From Mycolicibacterium diernhoferi (GTDB lineage Bacteria; Actinomycetota; Actinomycetes; Mycobacteriales; Mycobacteriaceae): a stretch of DNA of 64,000 bases. The notes below the pieces were generated by a model. That model ran no database searches. It had not been told where the DNA came from and worked only from the letters and a program-made list of their open reading frames with translations. Positions 36,423 to 46,290 of the stretch are shown here, piece after piece; within the stretch, counting starts at the first letter, position 1, and each line of letters starts with the position of its first letter. Made by a program: the position numbers and the translations under genes. The stretch is taken from contig NZ_CP080332.1 of NCBI RefSeq assembly GCF_019456655.1, forward strand, positions 4,030,001 to 4,094,000. The letters are read 5' to 3'.

Positions 36423-37283
36423 ATGATCGAGGTGACCCTGCTGGGCACGGGCAGTCCCATCCCCGACCCCGACCGGGCCGGCCCGTCGACGCTGATCCGC
36501 GCGGGCGGACAGACATTTCTCGTCGACTGCGGACGCGGAGTGCTGCAGCGGCTCGCGGCCGCCGGGTCCGGCGCCAATCAGCTGACCGCGCTGCTGTTGA
36601 CGCACCTGCACAGTGATCACATCGCCGATCTCGGCGACGTGATCATCACCCGCTGGGTCACCACCTTCACGCCGGACCCGGTGCCGCTGCAGATCATCGG
36701 CCCGCCGGGCACCGCACAGGTGGTGGACGCCATGCTCGCCGCCTTCGGCCACGACATCGGCTACCGCATCGCCCATCACGCCGATCTCACCGCGCCACCG
36801 GCCGTGCAGGTCCACGAGTACACCGACGGCGAGGTGTGGGCGCTGGACGGGGTCCGGGTGCTGGCCGCACCGACCGATCACCGACCGGTGGCGCCCACCA
36901 TCGGCTTCCGCGTCGAGCACGCCGGCGCGTCGGTGGTGCTGGCCGGCGACACCGTGCCGTGCCAGACCCTGGACGCGCTCACGGCCGGCGCAGGAGCATT
37001 GGTGCACACCGCGATCCGCCACGACCTCGTCGAGGCCGTTGGGCTGCAGCGCATCCGCGACATCTGCGACTACCACTCCACGGTGCAGCAGGCCGCCGAC
37101 ACCGCCGCCCGCGCCGGGGTCGGCATCCTGATCCTCACCCACTATGTGCCCAGCCCCGCACCCGGACAGTACGACGAGTGGCGGGCCCTGGCGGCCGGCA
37201 TCTTCGACCGTCAGATCGAACTGGGCGACGACCTGCACCGGGTGCAGGTGCATCCCGGGGTCGGGGTCAGGCCAGCCGGGTGA
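36423..37283 (+). CDS. rnz: Metallo-beta-lactamase fold hydrolase, RNase Z-like (Rv2407-like)
   Basis: The 286-residue MBL protein has [16 protein letters not shown] (RNase Z-like opening), the zinc motif [12 protein letters not shown] (HxHxDH) and later zinc ligands in VLAGDTVPC and ILTHYVPSP. This pattern fits tRNA 3'-processing RNase Z more than classical lactamases. The end overlaps the convergent transglutaminase gene by 17 bases. The symbol follows the family; activity is not proven. Confidence 0.75.
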   Translation: MIEVTLLGTGSPIPDPDRAGPSTLIRAGGQTFLVDCGRGVLQRLAAAGSGANQLTALLLTHLHSDHIADLGDVIITRWVTTFTPDPVPLQIIGPPGTAQVVDAMLAAFGHDIGYRIAHHADLTAPPAVQVHEYTDGEVWALDGVRVLAAPTDHRPVAPTIGFRVEHAGASVVLAGDTVPCQTLDALTAGAGALVHTAIRHDLVEAVGLQRIRDICDYHSTVQQAADTAARAGVGILILTHYVPSPAPGQYDEWRALAAGIFDRQIELGDDLHRVQVHPGVGVRPAG

Positions 37284-38106
37284 TCTCCACGACGACATCG
37301 AGATCGGTGGACCCCTCGCCGGAGTAGATCCCCTTCAGCGGTGTGACATCGGCGTAGTCGCGGCCCACCCCGACGCTGATGTACTGCTCGTTGATGTCCT
37401 TGTCATTGGTCGGGTCGTAATGCCACCACTCCCCGGTCCAGGCCTGGATCCAGGCGTGACTCTGCCCTTCGATGGTGTCCCCCACCTCGGCGGAGCGCTC
37501 CGGATGCAGGTACCCCGACACATATCGCGCCGGAATTCCCATGCCACGCAGCACGATCAGGGTGAGGTGCGCGAAGTCCTGGCAGACACCCTTGCCCTCG
37601 CGCAGCGCATCCAGACCCGATGAGTGCACACCGGTGGTCCCGGGCACGTATTGCAGTTCACTGTGTACCCACCGCGCCGCCTCGATGACGGCCTCGTGCG
37701 GTTCGTGCTCCTTGGCAATCTGCCGGGCGACCCGTTCCAGTCGTTTACTGGCCGGCGTGTACAGCGTCGGGGTGAGGAACTCGTCGAAGCGGTCGATCAC
37801 CGCCTCGGACTTGAGGTCTGCCCAGGAGACCGAGGACTCCGGGGGCGCGGCCTCCTCGGTCTCCACCACCGAGGACGCGGTCACCTCCAGTTCCGTGTGC
37901 GGGGCGTGCAGGTCGAAGGTGGTCACCGCGGTGCCCCAGTAGTCGACATAGCGGTACTGCCGGGTCGCCGGCACGGTTTCCACCCGGTTGAGGATCACGT
38001 TCTGCCGCGAATCCGAGCGCGGCGTCAGGCGCGCCTCGTTGAATGACGCTGTCACCGGCGATTTGTACGCATAGCCCGTCGCGTGGACCACCCGCATCCG
38101 CCACAT
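37267..38106 (-). CDS. Transglutaminase-like protein (Rv2409c-like)
   Basis: The 279-residue cytosolic protein has an N-terminal beta domain ([20 protein letters not shown]) and a transglutaminase/papain-like core. Cys lies in [13 protein letters not shown], His in [19 protein letters not shown], Asp in WHYDPTND; these are the catalytic triad. ATG 38106 overlaps the alpha-E stop by one base (TGATG). With the next two genes it forms a widely conserved trio (transglutaminase, alpha-E, permuted ATP-grasp) thought to make or remodel a peptide-like product of unknown identity. Confidence 0.85.
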   Translation of the reverse strand: MWRMRVVHATGYAYKSPVTASFNEARLTPRSDSRQNVILNRVETVPATRQYRYVDYWGTAVTTFDLHAPHTELEVTASSVVETEEAAPPESSVSWADLKSEAVIDRFDEFLTPTLYTPASKRLERVARQIAKEHEPHEAVIEAARWVHSELQYVPGTTGVHSSGLDALREGKGVCQDFAHLTLIVLRGMGIPARYVSGYLHPERSAEVGDTIEGQSHAWIQAWTGEWWHYDPTNDKDINEQYISVGVGRDYADVTPLKGIYSGEGSTDLDVVVEITRLA

Positions 38107-39083
38107 CAGATCTCTCCCTCTTCGATCACCGAATCGCCGGTACGGCCGGCGTCCGTCCAGGCCACCCACGGAGCCGAGTGGAAGTACTGCAGTGCCAACG
38201 CATCACTGACCTGAATGCAGGTCTGCTGCAGCGCGGCCAGCTGATCCTCCAACGACTCCAGCAGCGCGCCGGGCGGGAGGAACTCCAGCTCGCTGCGCGC
38301 CCTGCCGAGCAGTCGCTGGGCTTCGGCCGTCGAACCGACCCGGTTGTGCCTGCGGTGCAGCAGTTCGTCGAGACTGTGCTCGGCCAGCCGCAGTGAGTAG
38401 AAGACCGAGCGCGGGAAAAGCCGGTCCAGCAAGAGGAATTCGACGACCCGGCTGGCGTCCAGCACGCCGCGATAGGTCCGCAGGTAGGTGTCATGGGCAC
38501 CCGCGGATCTCAGCACCGTCACCCAGGCCGGTGACGATCCGCTGTCTCCGACGCGAGACAGCAGCATGCGCACCGTCATGTCCACGCGCTCGATGGCCCG
38601 GCCGAGCACCATGAAGCGGTAGCCGTCGTCACGGGACAACGTCGAATCGGCCAGACCGGCGAACATCGCCGCCCGGCCCTCGATGTAGGCCAGGAACTCG
38701 TGCGGGCCCAGCTTGCGGGCCGCCCGTTCCCGCTCGGCGAGCGCGTTGTAGGTGGTGTTCAGGCACTCCCACATCTCGGTCGAGGTCACTTCGCGGGCAC
38801 CGCGGGCGTTCTCCCGGGCCGCGGTGATCGACTCGACGATCGAGCAGCCTCCGGTGGTGTCCCGGCCGAACGCGACCAGATCGGTCAGCGACCACACGTC
38901 CAGCTGATGATCGGGCGGCTCGATGTCGAGCACCCGCAGCAGCACCCGGGAGGTCTGGTCCGGGTCCACGCTGGAGTCTTCGAGAAGTTGATGGACCACC
39001 ACGTCGAGGATGCGGGCGGTGTCGTCGGCGCGCTCCACGTAGCGGCCGATCCAGTACAGCGATTCCGCGTTGCGTGCCAACAT
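38106..39083 (-). CDS. Alpha-E domain protein (Rv2410c-like)
   Basis: The 325-residue, nearly all-helical protein opens with MLARNAESLYWIGRYVERAD, the hallmark of alpha-E domain proteins. REVTSTEMWECLNTTYNAL and RAIERVDMTVRMLL continue the repeated-helix pattern. These proteins accompany the permuted ATP-grasp and transglutaminase partners. Biochemical function unknown. The ATG overlaps the ATP-grasp stop (TGATG) and its own stop overlaps the transglutaminase start. Confidence 0.87.
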   Translation of the reverse strand: MLARNAESLYWIGRYVERADDTARILDVVVHQLLEDSSVDPDQTSRVLLRVLDIEPPDHQLDVWSLTDLVAFGRDTTGGCSIVESITAARENARGAREVTSTEMWECLNTTYNALAERERAARKLGPHEFLAYIEGRAAMFAGLADSTLSRDDGYRFMVLGRAIERVDMTVRMLLSRVGDSGSSPAWVTVLRSAGAHDTYLRTYRGVLDASRVVEFLLLDRLFPRSVFYSLRLAEHSLDELLHRRHNRVGSTAEAQRLLGRARSELEFLPPGALLESLEDQLAALQQTCIQVSDALALQYFHSAPWVAWTDAGRTGDSVIEEGEI

Positions 39084-40828
39084 CAGTCGACCACCACCTG
39101 TTGTTGCTGCTGCTGTTGTTGCTCGGTGGAGGAGCGCACCTCGCGGCTCTGCTGGTGCTGCGAGGACGTCACGCCGTCCCCGCGGGCTTCCCGGGCGGCC
39201 TTGCCGCGGGAAACCTTTTCGGCGACCGAGGGTTTCCCGGTCTTCGGGGCGTCCGGCAGGGACCGCACCACCTCGGCGGCGGCCAGCTCACGGTCGGCGG
39301 CCGACGTCCGCGAGGCCAGCACCCAGGTGTCCTTGGATCCGCCGCCCTGACTGGAGTTCACCACCAGCGACCCTTCCGGCAGCGCCACCCGGGTCAGTCC
39401 GCCGGGCAGCACCCACACGTCGTCGCCGTCGTTGACGGCGAACGGGCGCAGGTCCACATGGCGGGGCACCAACTGGTCGCCCACCTTGGTGGGCACCGTG
39501 GACAGTTGCACGACGGGCTGGGCGATCCAGCCGCGCGGATCGGCGCGGATCTTCTTGGTGATCGCCGCGAGTTCCTTCGGGGAGGCCTCGGGTCCGAACA
39601 CGATGCCGTAGCCGCCGGATCCCTCGACCGGCTTGATCACCAGTTCGTCGACCCGGTCCAGGACGGCCTCGCGCTCGTCGTCCAGCCAGCAGCGGTAGGT
39701 GTCGACGTTGGCCAGCAGCGGCTTCTCCCCGAGGTAGTACTGGATGATGGTCGGCACGTAGGTGTAGACCAGTTTGTCGTCGCCGACCCCATTGCCGATG
39801 GCGCTGGAGATCACCACGTTGCCGGCGCGTGCCGCGTTGAGCACCCCGGCCACCCCGAGCACCGAATCCGGTTTGAACTGCATCGGGTCCAGGTAGTCGT
39901 CGTCGATGCGGCGGTAGATGACGTCGACCTGACGCTCGCCCTCGGTGGTGCGCATGTAGACGGTGTTGTCACGGCAGAACAGGTCCCGGCCCTCGACGAG
40001 TTCTACGCCCATCTGCCGGGCCAGCAGCGAATGCTCGAAGTACGCCGAGTTGTAGACACCCGGGGTGAGCACGACGACGGTCGGGTCGGCCTCGTTGGTG
40101 GCCGCGGCCTTGCGCAGCGCGCGCAGCAGATGCGAGGAGTAATCCCCCACCGCGCGCACCCGGTGCGAGGCGAACAGGTTCGGGAACACCCGCGCCATGG
40201 TGCGCCGGTTCTCCATCACGTAGGACACCCCGGACGGCGAACGCAGATTATCCTCCAGGACCCGGAAGGTGCCGTGCTCATCGCGGACCAGGTCGATGCC
40301 GGCGACGTGGATGCGCACCCCGTTGGGCGGGACGATGCCGACGGCCTCACGGTGAAAGTGCTCACACGAGGTGACCAGGCGCCGCGGGATGACACCGTCG
40401 CGCAGGATCTCCTGCTCGCCGTAGATGTCGTCGAGGTACATCTCGAGCGCCTTGACCCGCTGTGCGATGCCCTTCTCCAGCCGGGACCACTCGGCCGCCG
40501 AGATCACCCGGGGCACCAGGTCCAGCGGGAACGGGCGTTCCTGCCCGGACAACGAGAAGGTGATGCCCTGGTCGATGAATGCGCGCCCCAGCGCATCGGT
40601 GCGGGCTTCCAGCTCCTCGGCGTCCGACGGGGACAGTTCGGCGAAGATGCCCTTGTAGGGGGCGCGAACGTTGCCTTCGGCGTCGAACATCTCGTCGAAG
40701 GCGCCCGAATAGCTGCCCAGATCGTTGTATCCGTCGAAGATCCCCACACGGCGTTTGGCGGCACGCGATTTGGGCCGCGTCGGGCGGGCGGACTCGGTGG
40801 GCAGGGTTCGTAGACTCACCGGTGCCAT
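39083..40828 (-). CDS. Circularly permuted ATP-grasp type 2 protein with polyglutamine tail (Rv2411c-like)
   Basis: The 581-residue protein contains the circularly permuted ATP-grasp fold: FDGYNDLGSYSGAFDEMF, VAGIDLVRDEHGTFRVLEDN, CRDNTVYMRTTEGERQVDVI, and the glycine-rich VIKPVEGSGGYGIVFGPEAS. These enzymes ligate a carboxylate to an amine using ATP. Starts ATG 40828. The last residues are STE followed by eight Gln and VVVD; the tract is encoded by a CAG/CAA run (about 39098-39121). It is the first gene of the trio. Confidence 0.87.
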   Translation of the reverse strand: MAPVSLRTLPTESARPTRPKSRAAKRRVGIFDGYNDLGSYSGAFDEMFDAEGNVRAPYKGIFAELSPSDAEELEARTDALGRAFIDQGITFSLSGQERPFPLDLVPRVISAAEWSRLEKGIAQRVKALEMYLDDIYGEQEILRDGVIPRRLVTSCEHFHREAVGIVPPNGVRIHVAGIDLVRDEHGTFRVLEDNLRSPSGVSYVMENRRTMARVFPNLFASHRVRAVGDYSSHLLRALRKAAATNEADPTVVVLTPGVYNSAYFEHSLLARQMGVELVEGRDLFCRDNTVYMRTTEGERQVDVIYRRIDDDYLDPMQFKPDSVLGVAGVLNAARAGNVVISSAIGNGVGDDKLVYTYVPTIIQYYLGEKPLLANVDTYRCWLDDEREAVLDRVDELVIKPVEGSGGYGIVFGPEASPKELAAITKKIRADPRGWIAQPVVQLSTVPTKVGDQLVPRHVDLRPFAVNDGDDVWVLPGGLTRVALPEGSLVVNSSQGGGSKDTWVLASRTSAADRELAAAEVVRSLPDAPKTGKPSVAEKVSRGKAAREARGDGVTSSQHQQSREVRSSTEQQQQQQQQVVVD

Positions 40829-40969
40829 GCTGCCGTACGTCCGGCATTTCGGCAGGCCAGTCCCTCCGCTTTGGGCTATCGGCGCCTGCGCTGGTAACCT
40901 GAACAACCGCTGCCCGTTGTCGGGCCCAGACTTACGTACCCAACCGACGTTTACGAAGGAACTACACGC

Positions 40970-41230
40970 GTGGCCAACATCAAGTCGCAGGAAAAGCGCA
41001 TCAAGACCAACGAGCGCCGTCGACTGCGCAACCAGTCCGTCAAGTCGTCGCTGCGCACGGCTGTCCGCGGGCTCCGCGAGGCCATCGAAGCCGGCGAGAA
41101 GGACAAGGCGGGCGAACTGCTGGTCGCCACCAACCGCAAGCTGGACAAGGCTGCCAGCGCGGGCGTCATCCACAAGAACCAGGCCGCGAACAAGAAGTCC
41201 GCGCTGAGCCTGGCTGTCAACAAGCTCTGA
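40970..41230 (+). CDS. rpsT: Ribosomal protein S20
   Basis: The 86-residue, Lys/Arg-rich protein is all-helical: [20 protein letters not shown], then [17 protein letters not shown]. It is a primary 16S rRNA-binding protein of the 30S subunit. It starts at GTG with GAAGGA upstream. Divergent from the ATP-grasp gene and followed by a strong intrinsic terminator (41243-41281). Confidence 0.96.
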   Translation: MANIKSQEKRIKTNERRRLRNQSVKSSLRTAVRGLREAIEAGEKDKAGELLVATNRKLDKAASAGVIHKNQAANKKSALSLAVNKL

Positions 41231-41242
41231 TTCTTCTCGCAC

Positions 41243-41281
41243 ACCCGCGCGGCGACGATATCCGGTCACGCGCGGGTTTTT
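41243..41281 (+). terminator. Intrinsic terminator after rpsT
   Basis: ACCCGCGCG (41243-41251) pairs perfectly with CGCGCGGGT (41269-41277), a 9-bp stem with a 17-base loop, directly followed by a run of five T (41277-41281). It lies 13 bases after the rpsT stop. Confidence 0.85.
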
Positions 41282-41332
41282 GCGTGTCCGGGTACGGGCG
41301 TACCCGATTCGATGCTCTCCCCCGGAGAGGCC

Positions 41333-41407
41333 CATCTGACGCCTACGCGTCGGGGGTCATGTGACGCCTACGCGCCGGGACCCATCTGACGCCTACGCGT
41401 CGGAAGC
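41333..41407. repeat. Three 25-bp tandem repeats at the end of holA
   Basis: CATCTGACGCCTACGCGTCGG-type units begin at 41333, 41358 and 41383, spaced 25 bases apart (the middle copy has CATGTGAC and GCGCCGG variants). Each contains GACGC-CTAC-GCGTC, an inverted repeat that can form a hairpin. The third copy holds the holA stop codon (41393-41395) and its last codons. There are no spacers, so this is not a CRISPR array. Confidence 0.85.
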
Positions 41408-42358
41408 CAGCTGGGCAACCTTGCGCACCGCCGACTCCAGTGCATAGTCCGCATCGGCGGCCGCGCCCTTGACGTCGGCGTTGAGCGCCGCCACCACCCG
41501 CAGCGCCTCGGCAATCCGGTCCCTCGACCAGCGCCGCGACTGCTTCTGTGCCTTCTGGATCCGCCACGGCGGCATGCCGAGCTCCCCGGCCAACCGGTAC
41601 GGGTCGCCCTGCACCGGACCGACTCGGGCAATGGTGTGCACGGCCTCGGCCAGCGCGTCGGCGAGCACCACGTGCGGCTCTCCGCTGAGCATCGCCCAGC
41701 GCAGCGCCTCGGCCGCCCCCGCAACATCGCCGAGCACCGCCTTGTCGGCGATGTCGAAGCCCTTCACCTCGGCCCTGCCCTGGTGATACTGGCCCACCGC
41801 GGCCGCGGTGACCGCACCGTCGGTGTCGGCGACCAGCTGTGAGCAGACCGCCGCGAGCTCACGGATGTCGGAGCCGACCGAGTCGAGGATCACGGCCACC
41901 GTATCGTCGTCCACCTTGACCTTCAGGGCGCGGAACTCGCGGCGCACGAAGTCGGCCTTCTCCGCTGCCTTGGCGATCTTGGCGCACTGATGGACCTTGG
42001 CGCCGAGCTTCTTGAGCTGATCGGCCATCGCCTTGGCCCGGCCCCCGCCGGAGTGCACCACCACCAGGTGGGTGCCCGGCGGCAGGTCGGCGGCCGAACT
42101 GACGATCAGGGCCGCAGCGTCCTTGCCGGCCTCCCCCGCAGCCTCCAGCACAACCACCCGCTCGTCGGCGAACAGCGACGGGCTCAGCAGTTCGGCGAGT
42201 TCACTGGTGCTGACCTCGCCGGCCCGCAGCCGGTCCACCGGCACGTCGGCGGTGCCCGCTTGTTTACGGGCCGCACGAAGCACGCCGGCCACCGCGCGCT
42301 CGACGAGCAGTTCCTCGTCGCCGAGGACGAGATGCAGGGCCCCGGTGTCTTCGGTCAC
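41393..42358 (-). CDS. holA: DNA polymerase III subunit delta
   Basis: This 321-residue clamp-loader subunit opens the sliding clamp during replication. [20 protein letters not shown] is the typical opening, [17 protein letters not shown] marks the central domain, and the C-terminal helical domain includes [20 protein letters not shown]. Starts at GTG 42358, just downstream of the comEC stop. Same order (rpsT, holA, comEC, comEA) as in M. tuberculosis. Confidence 0.92.
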   Translation of the reverse strand: MTEDTGALHLVLGDEELLVERAVAGVLRAARKQAGTADVPVDRLRAGEVSTSELAELLSPSLFADERVVVLEAAGEAGKDAAALIVSSAADLPPGTHLVVVHSGGGRAKAMADQLKKLGAKVHQCAKIAKAAEKADFVRREFRALKVKVDDDTVAVILDSVGSDIRELAAVCSQLVADTDGAVTAAAVGQYHQGRAEVKGFDIADKAVLGDVAGAAEALRWAMLSGEPHVVLADALAEAVHTIARVGPVQGDPYRLAGELGMPPWRIQKAQKQSRRWSRDRIAEALRVVAALNADVKGAAADADYALESAVRKVAQLASDA

Positions 42359-42370
42359 CGGACAATCGTT

Positions 42371-43891
42371 TCACGCCGACCCGACAATCCCCGACAGGGT
42401 CCACGCCACCAGGACGCAGACCCCGGCGCCGCACAGCAGTCGCGCCCACCGCCATCGCCAGGCCACCACCACCGCCACGGTCACCGCGGCGACCAAGGTC
42501 ACACCCATGACACCGGAGGGCACGGTGATCGACGCACCCGGCACCGCCGCGATCCGCTGGGACACCGCCAAAAGCCACCACAGCTCGGGCCCGGTGAACC
42601 GGATCAACATCCCCGCCCCCACCGGCCAGCACGCGGACAACGCCGCCGAAGCCGTACCGATCACCGTGATCGGCGGGATGACCACGGCGACGAGCAGATT
42701 GGCCAGGACGGCGAGCACACTGAACCGGCCCGAGATCCCGGCGATCAGCGGGGCGGTGACCACTTGGGCGGCCAGCGCGATACTCACCGCGTCCCCGAGC
42801 GGTTTCGGCCAGCCACGTTGCACCAGCCACCCCGACCACACCGGGGCGATGACCACCAACGCCGCGGTCGCCACCACGGACAGCGCGAAACCGGCATCGA
42901 CGGCCAACTGCGGCGCCACCACCATCAGCGTGAGCACACTCGCCGAGAGCACCGGGATCGCCTGCCGACGGCGGTGCGTCAGCACGGCGAGCAGGGCGAT
43001 CCCACCCATCAGCGCGGCGCGCAGCACGCTGGCCGATGGCTCCACCACGATGACGAACCCGATCAGCACCGCCAGCGCCAGCACTGCCGCCAGCCGCGGA
43101 CCCACCAGCGCCGCCGACATGAGTGCGGTCCCGCACACGATGGTGACGTTGGCGCCGGATACCGCGGTCAGATGCGTCAAGCCCGCGACCTTGAAATCGT
43201 CTGCGGCCCTGGCCGTCACCGCCGAGGTGTCACCGAGCACCAGTGCGGGCAGCATCGCAGCCCGGTCGGCGGGCAGCACCTCGCGGGCCGTCTCGGCGAA
43301 CTCGGCGCGGATATGCCCGGTCAGCCGACGCGCCGCCGGGACGTCCCCCAGCGCCGGCTCGCCGATGGCGGTGAGCACCGCGACGCTGAGATCTGCGCGC
43401 AGTGGACGGCCGATGCGGGCCCGAAACCCCGCGGGGCGGCCCACGGACAGCCCGGCGAAGCCCGTCACCGGCGCGAACACCAGCACCATGCCGGTCAGCT
43501 CCGCACCGTCGAGTTCGCGCAGCCCGGCGCGAAACATGATGCGCCCACGCCCAATCGAGCGCGGTGATTCGGTGGGCACCACGCTGACGGTGGCGGTATC
43601 GCCGTGCCGGGCAGCGATCGGATGGTGGCGGGCGTCGTGGGACCGCAGCGCTATCGACAACCCGAACGCCGTGCCCACCACCGCGACGGCGGCCACACCC
43701 GCGACGCCCAGCCCGATCCCGTGGCGCGCACACCACCGTCCAGCCAGCACCGTCGCCGCGAGGGCGCCGAGCGCCACCACGACCAGGAACCCCGGGGGCC
43801 AGACGATGCCCGCCGCGGTCACCACCCAGCTGGTCAGTGCGGCGGGCACCAGCCGGATATCGACGTGGCGTTCTTCGGGATTCACACTCAC
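42371..43891 (-). CDS. comEC: ComEC/Rec2-family DNA-uptake-like membrane protein
   Basis: This 506-residue polytopic membrane protein has an OB-like N-terminal part (VVPTESPRSIGRGRIMFRAG) and the competence domain with LPALVLGDTSAV and LTHLTAVSGANVTIVCG, then many membrane segments. It lacks the C-terminal metallo-beta-lactamase domain of full ComEC, which fits the short mycobacterial form. Whether mycobacteria use it for DNA uptake is unproven. Start: GTG 43891, four bases after the comEA stop. Confidence 0.9.
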   Translation of the reverse strand: MSVNPEERHVDIRLVPAALTSWVVTAAGIVWPPGFLVVVALGALAATVLAGRWCARHGIGLGVAGVAAVAVVGTAFGLSIALRSHDARHHPIAARHGDTATVSVVPTESPRSIGRGRIMFRAGLRELDGAELTGMVLVFAPVTGFAGLSVGRPAGFRARIGRPLRADLSVAVLTAIGEPALGDVPAARRLTGHIRAEFAETAREVLPADRAAMLPALVLGDTSAVTARAADDFKVAGLTHLTAVSGANVTIVCGTALMSAALVGPRLAAVLALAVLIGFVIVVEPSASVLRAALMGGIALLAVLTHRRRQAIPVLSASVLTLMVVAPQLAVDAGFALSVVATAALVVIAPVWSGWLVQRGWPKPLGDAVSIALAAQVVTAPLIAGISGRFSVLAVLANLLVAVVIPPITVIGTASAALSACWPVGAGMLIRFTGPELWWLLAVSQRIAAVPGASITVPSGVMGVTLVAAVTVAVVVAWRWRWARLLCGAGVCVLVAWTLSGIVGSA

Positions 43892-43894
43892 GAT

Positions 43895-44716
43895 TCACGC
43901 GACGACCAGGTCTCGGAGCTTGTCCAGTCGGGCCGGGCCGATACCGTCGACCTCGCTGAGCTGGTCGACACTGGTGAAGTGACCGTGCGCCTCCCGCCAC
44001 GCGATGATCGCCGCCGCGGTGACCGGCCCCACCCCGGGCAGCGCGTCGAGGTCCTGGGCGGTTGCGGTGTTCAGGTCGACCGGCCCGTTCGGTGCCGCAT
44101 TCGGCGCCTGCCCCGACTTCGGTGCGGCCGTCGAATTCGGTTCGGCGGGTCCGGCCGAGCTGACCGAACTACCCATCGGCGACGGCGATCCCGGTGGGGC
44201 GGCGAGCCCGACGATGATCTGTTCGCCGTCGACGACACGCCGCGCCAGATTCAGACCCACGAGATCGGCCCCGTCCACGGCGCCGCCGGCGGCCTCCAGC
44301 GCGTCGGCGATCCGCGCACCGGCAGTGACGGTCACCAGTCCGGGTGTGTGCACCAGCCCGACCACGCTGACCACCACCGGCCCGTCCGGTGGCTGCGGCG
44401 GGGACGGCGTCGCGCTCGCGGAGGAAACCATCTGGACGGCAGGCAGATTCGCCGCCGACACCGGCGGCCGGGAATCCCGCATCACGGTGAACACCGTTAC
44501 CAGCACGGCGATCACCCCGACCGCGAGCAGCGCCATGACTCCGGCCCGGCCGGGGTCGGCCCGCAGCCCGGCGAGCCAGTCTTTGGCGGTGCGCTCCCCG
44601 GTATCGGGCAGCCAGCGGGCCAGCACGGTGTCCGCGTCCTCGTCGGCGTCGTTCCCGGGGTCCCGGTCGGTGCCGATGCGCCGCGACAGGCGTTGCGCGG
44701 GCGATTCGGTGTCCAT
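43895..44716 (-). CDS. comEA: ComEA-type helix-hairpin-helix DNA-binding membrane protein
   Basis: The 273-residue protein has a cytosolic N-terminus, one membrane helix (about 55-78), an SLBB domain (VSVVGLVHTPGLVTVTAGAR) and two helix-hairpin-helix motifs at the C-terminus (DLDALPGVGPVTAAAIIAWR; QLSEVDGIGPARLDKLRD). ComEA binds DNA outside the membrane for the ComEC channel. It is paired with comEC downstream. Confidence 0.9.
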   Translation of the reverse strand: MDTESPAQRLSRRIGTDRDPGNDADEDADTVLARWLPDTGERTAKDWLAGLRADPGRAGVMALLAVGVIAVLVTVFTVMRDSRPPVSAANLPAVQMVSSASATPSPPQPPDGPVVVSVVGLVHTPGLVTVTAGARIADALEAAGGAVDGADLVGLNLARRVVDGEQIIVGLAAPPGSPSPMGSSVSSAGPAEPNSTAAPKSGQAPNAAPNGPVDLNTATAQDLDALPGVGPVTAAAIIAWREAHGHFTSVDQLSEVDGIGPARLDKLRDLVVA

Positions 44717-44876
44717 GAGCCGACGGTAGGCAGCCGACCCGACTGCTCGGTCTCGTCACGGCACCCGGCGTTGGGAATTGTGGATGAATCGGCGACTGTG
44801 GATAACTCTGTCCTGAGGGGGCCGAGACCGACCCAGCGCGTCATGGCTTGTCGGACCTCCGGGCGAGAGTGTTGTC

Positions 44877-46172
44877 ATGCCACCTCCGACAACACCGTTC
44901 GCCGAGAACTTCGTCGAACCACGGCTGGATGTGCTGTTCGCGGAGATCGCGGAGCTGACCGGGCAGCGCAATGCCATCGATGGTCGGTTGGTGGAGATCA
45001 TCGCCGAGATCGACGGCAGAGGTGCGGCCGACGGCAACGCGCTGTGGGGTGCCACCGGATGCCGTTCGATCGAGGCCCTGGTCGCATGGAAGGCCGGGGT
45101 GACACCGCGCAACGCCGCGACCATGGTCGCGGTCGCCCACCGCCTCGATGAGTTGCCGCGTCTGGCAGAAGGATTGCGCGCGGGCCGGTTGTCCCTGGAC
45201 CGGGTCGCGGTGATCGCCGAACGCGCCGCCGAAGGCTGCGATGACCACTATGCGAATCTGGTGCAGTACGCCACGGTGACCCAGCTGCGCACCGCGGTCA
45301 AGATGGAGCCCCGCCCCGAACCCGAGACCAAGCCCGAACCCAAGCGCGGGATCAGCTCCTATGACGGTGACGGGTACACCACCTACAAGATCCGGCTCCC
45401 CAAGCTCGACGCCGCGAAATTCGACGCCGCGCTGGCCTCACACAAGGACGCGTTGGTCGCGGACTGGAAACGGCACCACGACGACCCCGGTGCCGAGGCG
45501 TCCGATCAGGCGCCGCCGTTCCCGGACACCGTCGATGCGTTCATGAGCCTGATCGAGGCCGGCTGGGACACCGATGTCGCCGCGCGCCCGCACGGCGCGC
45601 ACACCACGGTGGTGGCGCACGTCGACCTGGACCGCCACGCCGACAAGCCGGTCGCCGCCCTGCATCTGGGAGCCGCCCTCACCGATGAGGAACGCCGCTA
45701 CCTGCTCTGCGACGCGACCTGCGAGGTGTGGTTCGAACGGCGCGGCACCCCGATCGGGGCCGGGCGGACCACCCGCACCATCAGCCGCCGGTTACGCCGC
45801 GCCCTGGAGTACCGGGACAAGACCTGTGTGGTGCCCGGCTGCGGGGCCACCCGCGGTCTGCACGCCCATCACCTCGTGCACTGGGAGAACGGCGGGGCTA
45901 CCGAGCTCTCAAATCTGGTGCTGCTGTGCCCGTTTCACCACCGCGCACACCACCGCGGTGATATCACCCTCACCGGGCCCGCCGACCGGCTGGTGGTCAC
46001 CGACAAAGACGGACAACCCCTGACCGGTGCGGCACTGGCCCGCCCACCGACCACCCCGCCCCCGGATGTGGCGCCCTGCAAAGGACCACTGGGCGAACGC
46101 GCCCAATGGTGGTGGTACACCCCCTACGAGCCGCAGCCACTGCCCGGCGGCCAGAGCGCACGCCCCCGCTGA
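44877..46172 (+). CDS. DUF222 / HNH endonuclease-domain protein (13E12-type)
   Basis: The 431-residue protein has an N-terminal DUF222 helical region (LDVLFAEIAELTGQRNAIDG) and a C-terminal HNH nuclease: CVVPGCGATRGLHAHHLVHW and LVLLCPFHHRAHH, with paired Cys (zinc) and the H-H / N / H residues. This matches the 13E12 family that is dispersed and multicopy in mycobacteria and behaves like a mobile or phage-derived gene. It is intact here. It sits where eis lies in M. tuberculosis. Confidence 0.88.
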   Translation: MPPPTTPFAENFVEPRLDVLFAEIAELTGQRNAIDGRLVEIIAEIDGRGAADGNALWGATGCRSIEALVAWKAGVTPRNAATMVAVAHRLDELPRLAEGLRAGRLSLDRVAVIAERAAEGCDDHYANLVQYATVTQLRTAVKMEPRPEPETKPEPKRGISSYDGDGYTTYKIRLPKLDAAKFDAALASHKDALVADWKRHHDDPGAEASDQAPPFPDTVDAFMSLIEAGWDTDVAARPHGAHTTVVAHVDLDRHADKPVAALHLGAALTDEERRYLLCDATCEVWFERRGTPIGAGRTTRTISRRLRRALEYRDKTCVVPGCGATRGLHAHHLVHWENGGATELSNLVLLCPFHHRAHHRGDITLTGPADRLVVTDKDGQPLTGAALARPPTTPPPDVAPCKGPLGERAQWWWYTPYEPQPLPGGQSARPR

Positions 46173-46200
46173 TATAGATCGAGTTGGTCCTTCTCAAATG

Positions 46201-46290
46201 CCTCCGGAGGTGTCAGGAAGGGATCTGTAACTGATTCCTTTTCGGGGTCCGCGTGTTGACGCACGTGGACCTCCTGACACACCCCGGAGG
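46201..46290 (+). promoter_or_regulatory. Imperfect inverted repeat upstream of the transposase
   Basis: CCTCCGGAGGTGTCAGG (46201-46217) is matched in inverted orientation by CCTGACACACCCCGGAGG (46273-46290) with one bulge and one mismatch. It could form a long hairpin over the translation start region and so dampen transposase expression, or be part of the element's left-end structure. Confidence 0.5.

Noticed and set aside
41333..41407. CRISPR array
   Set aside because: The 25-bp units are directly adjacent with no spacers, there are only three copies, and one includes the holA stop codon.
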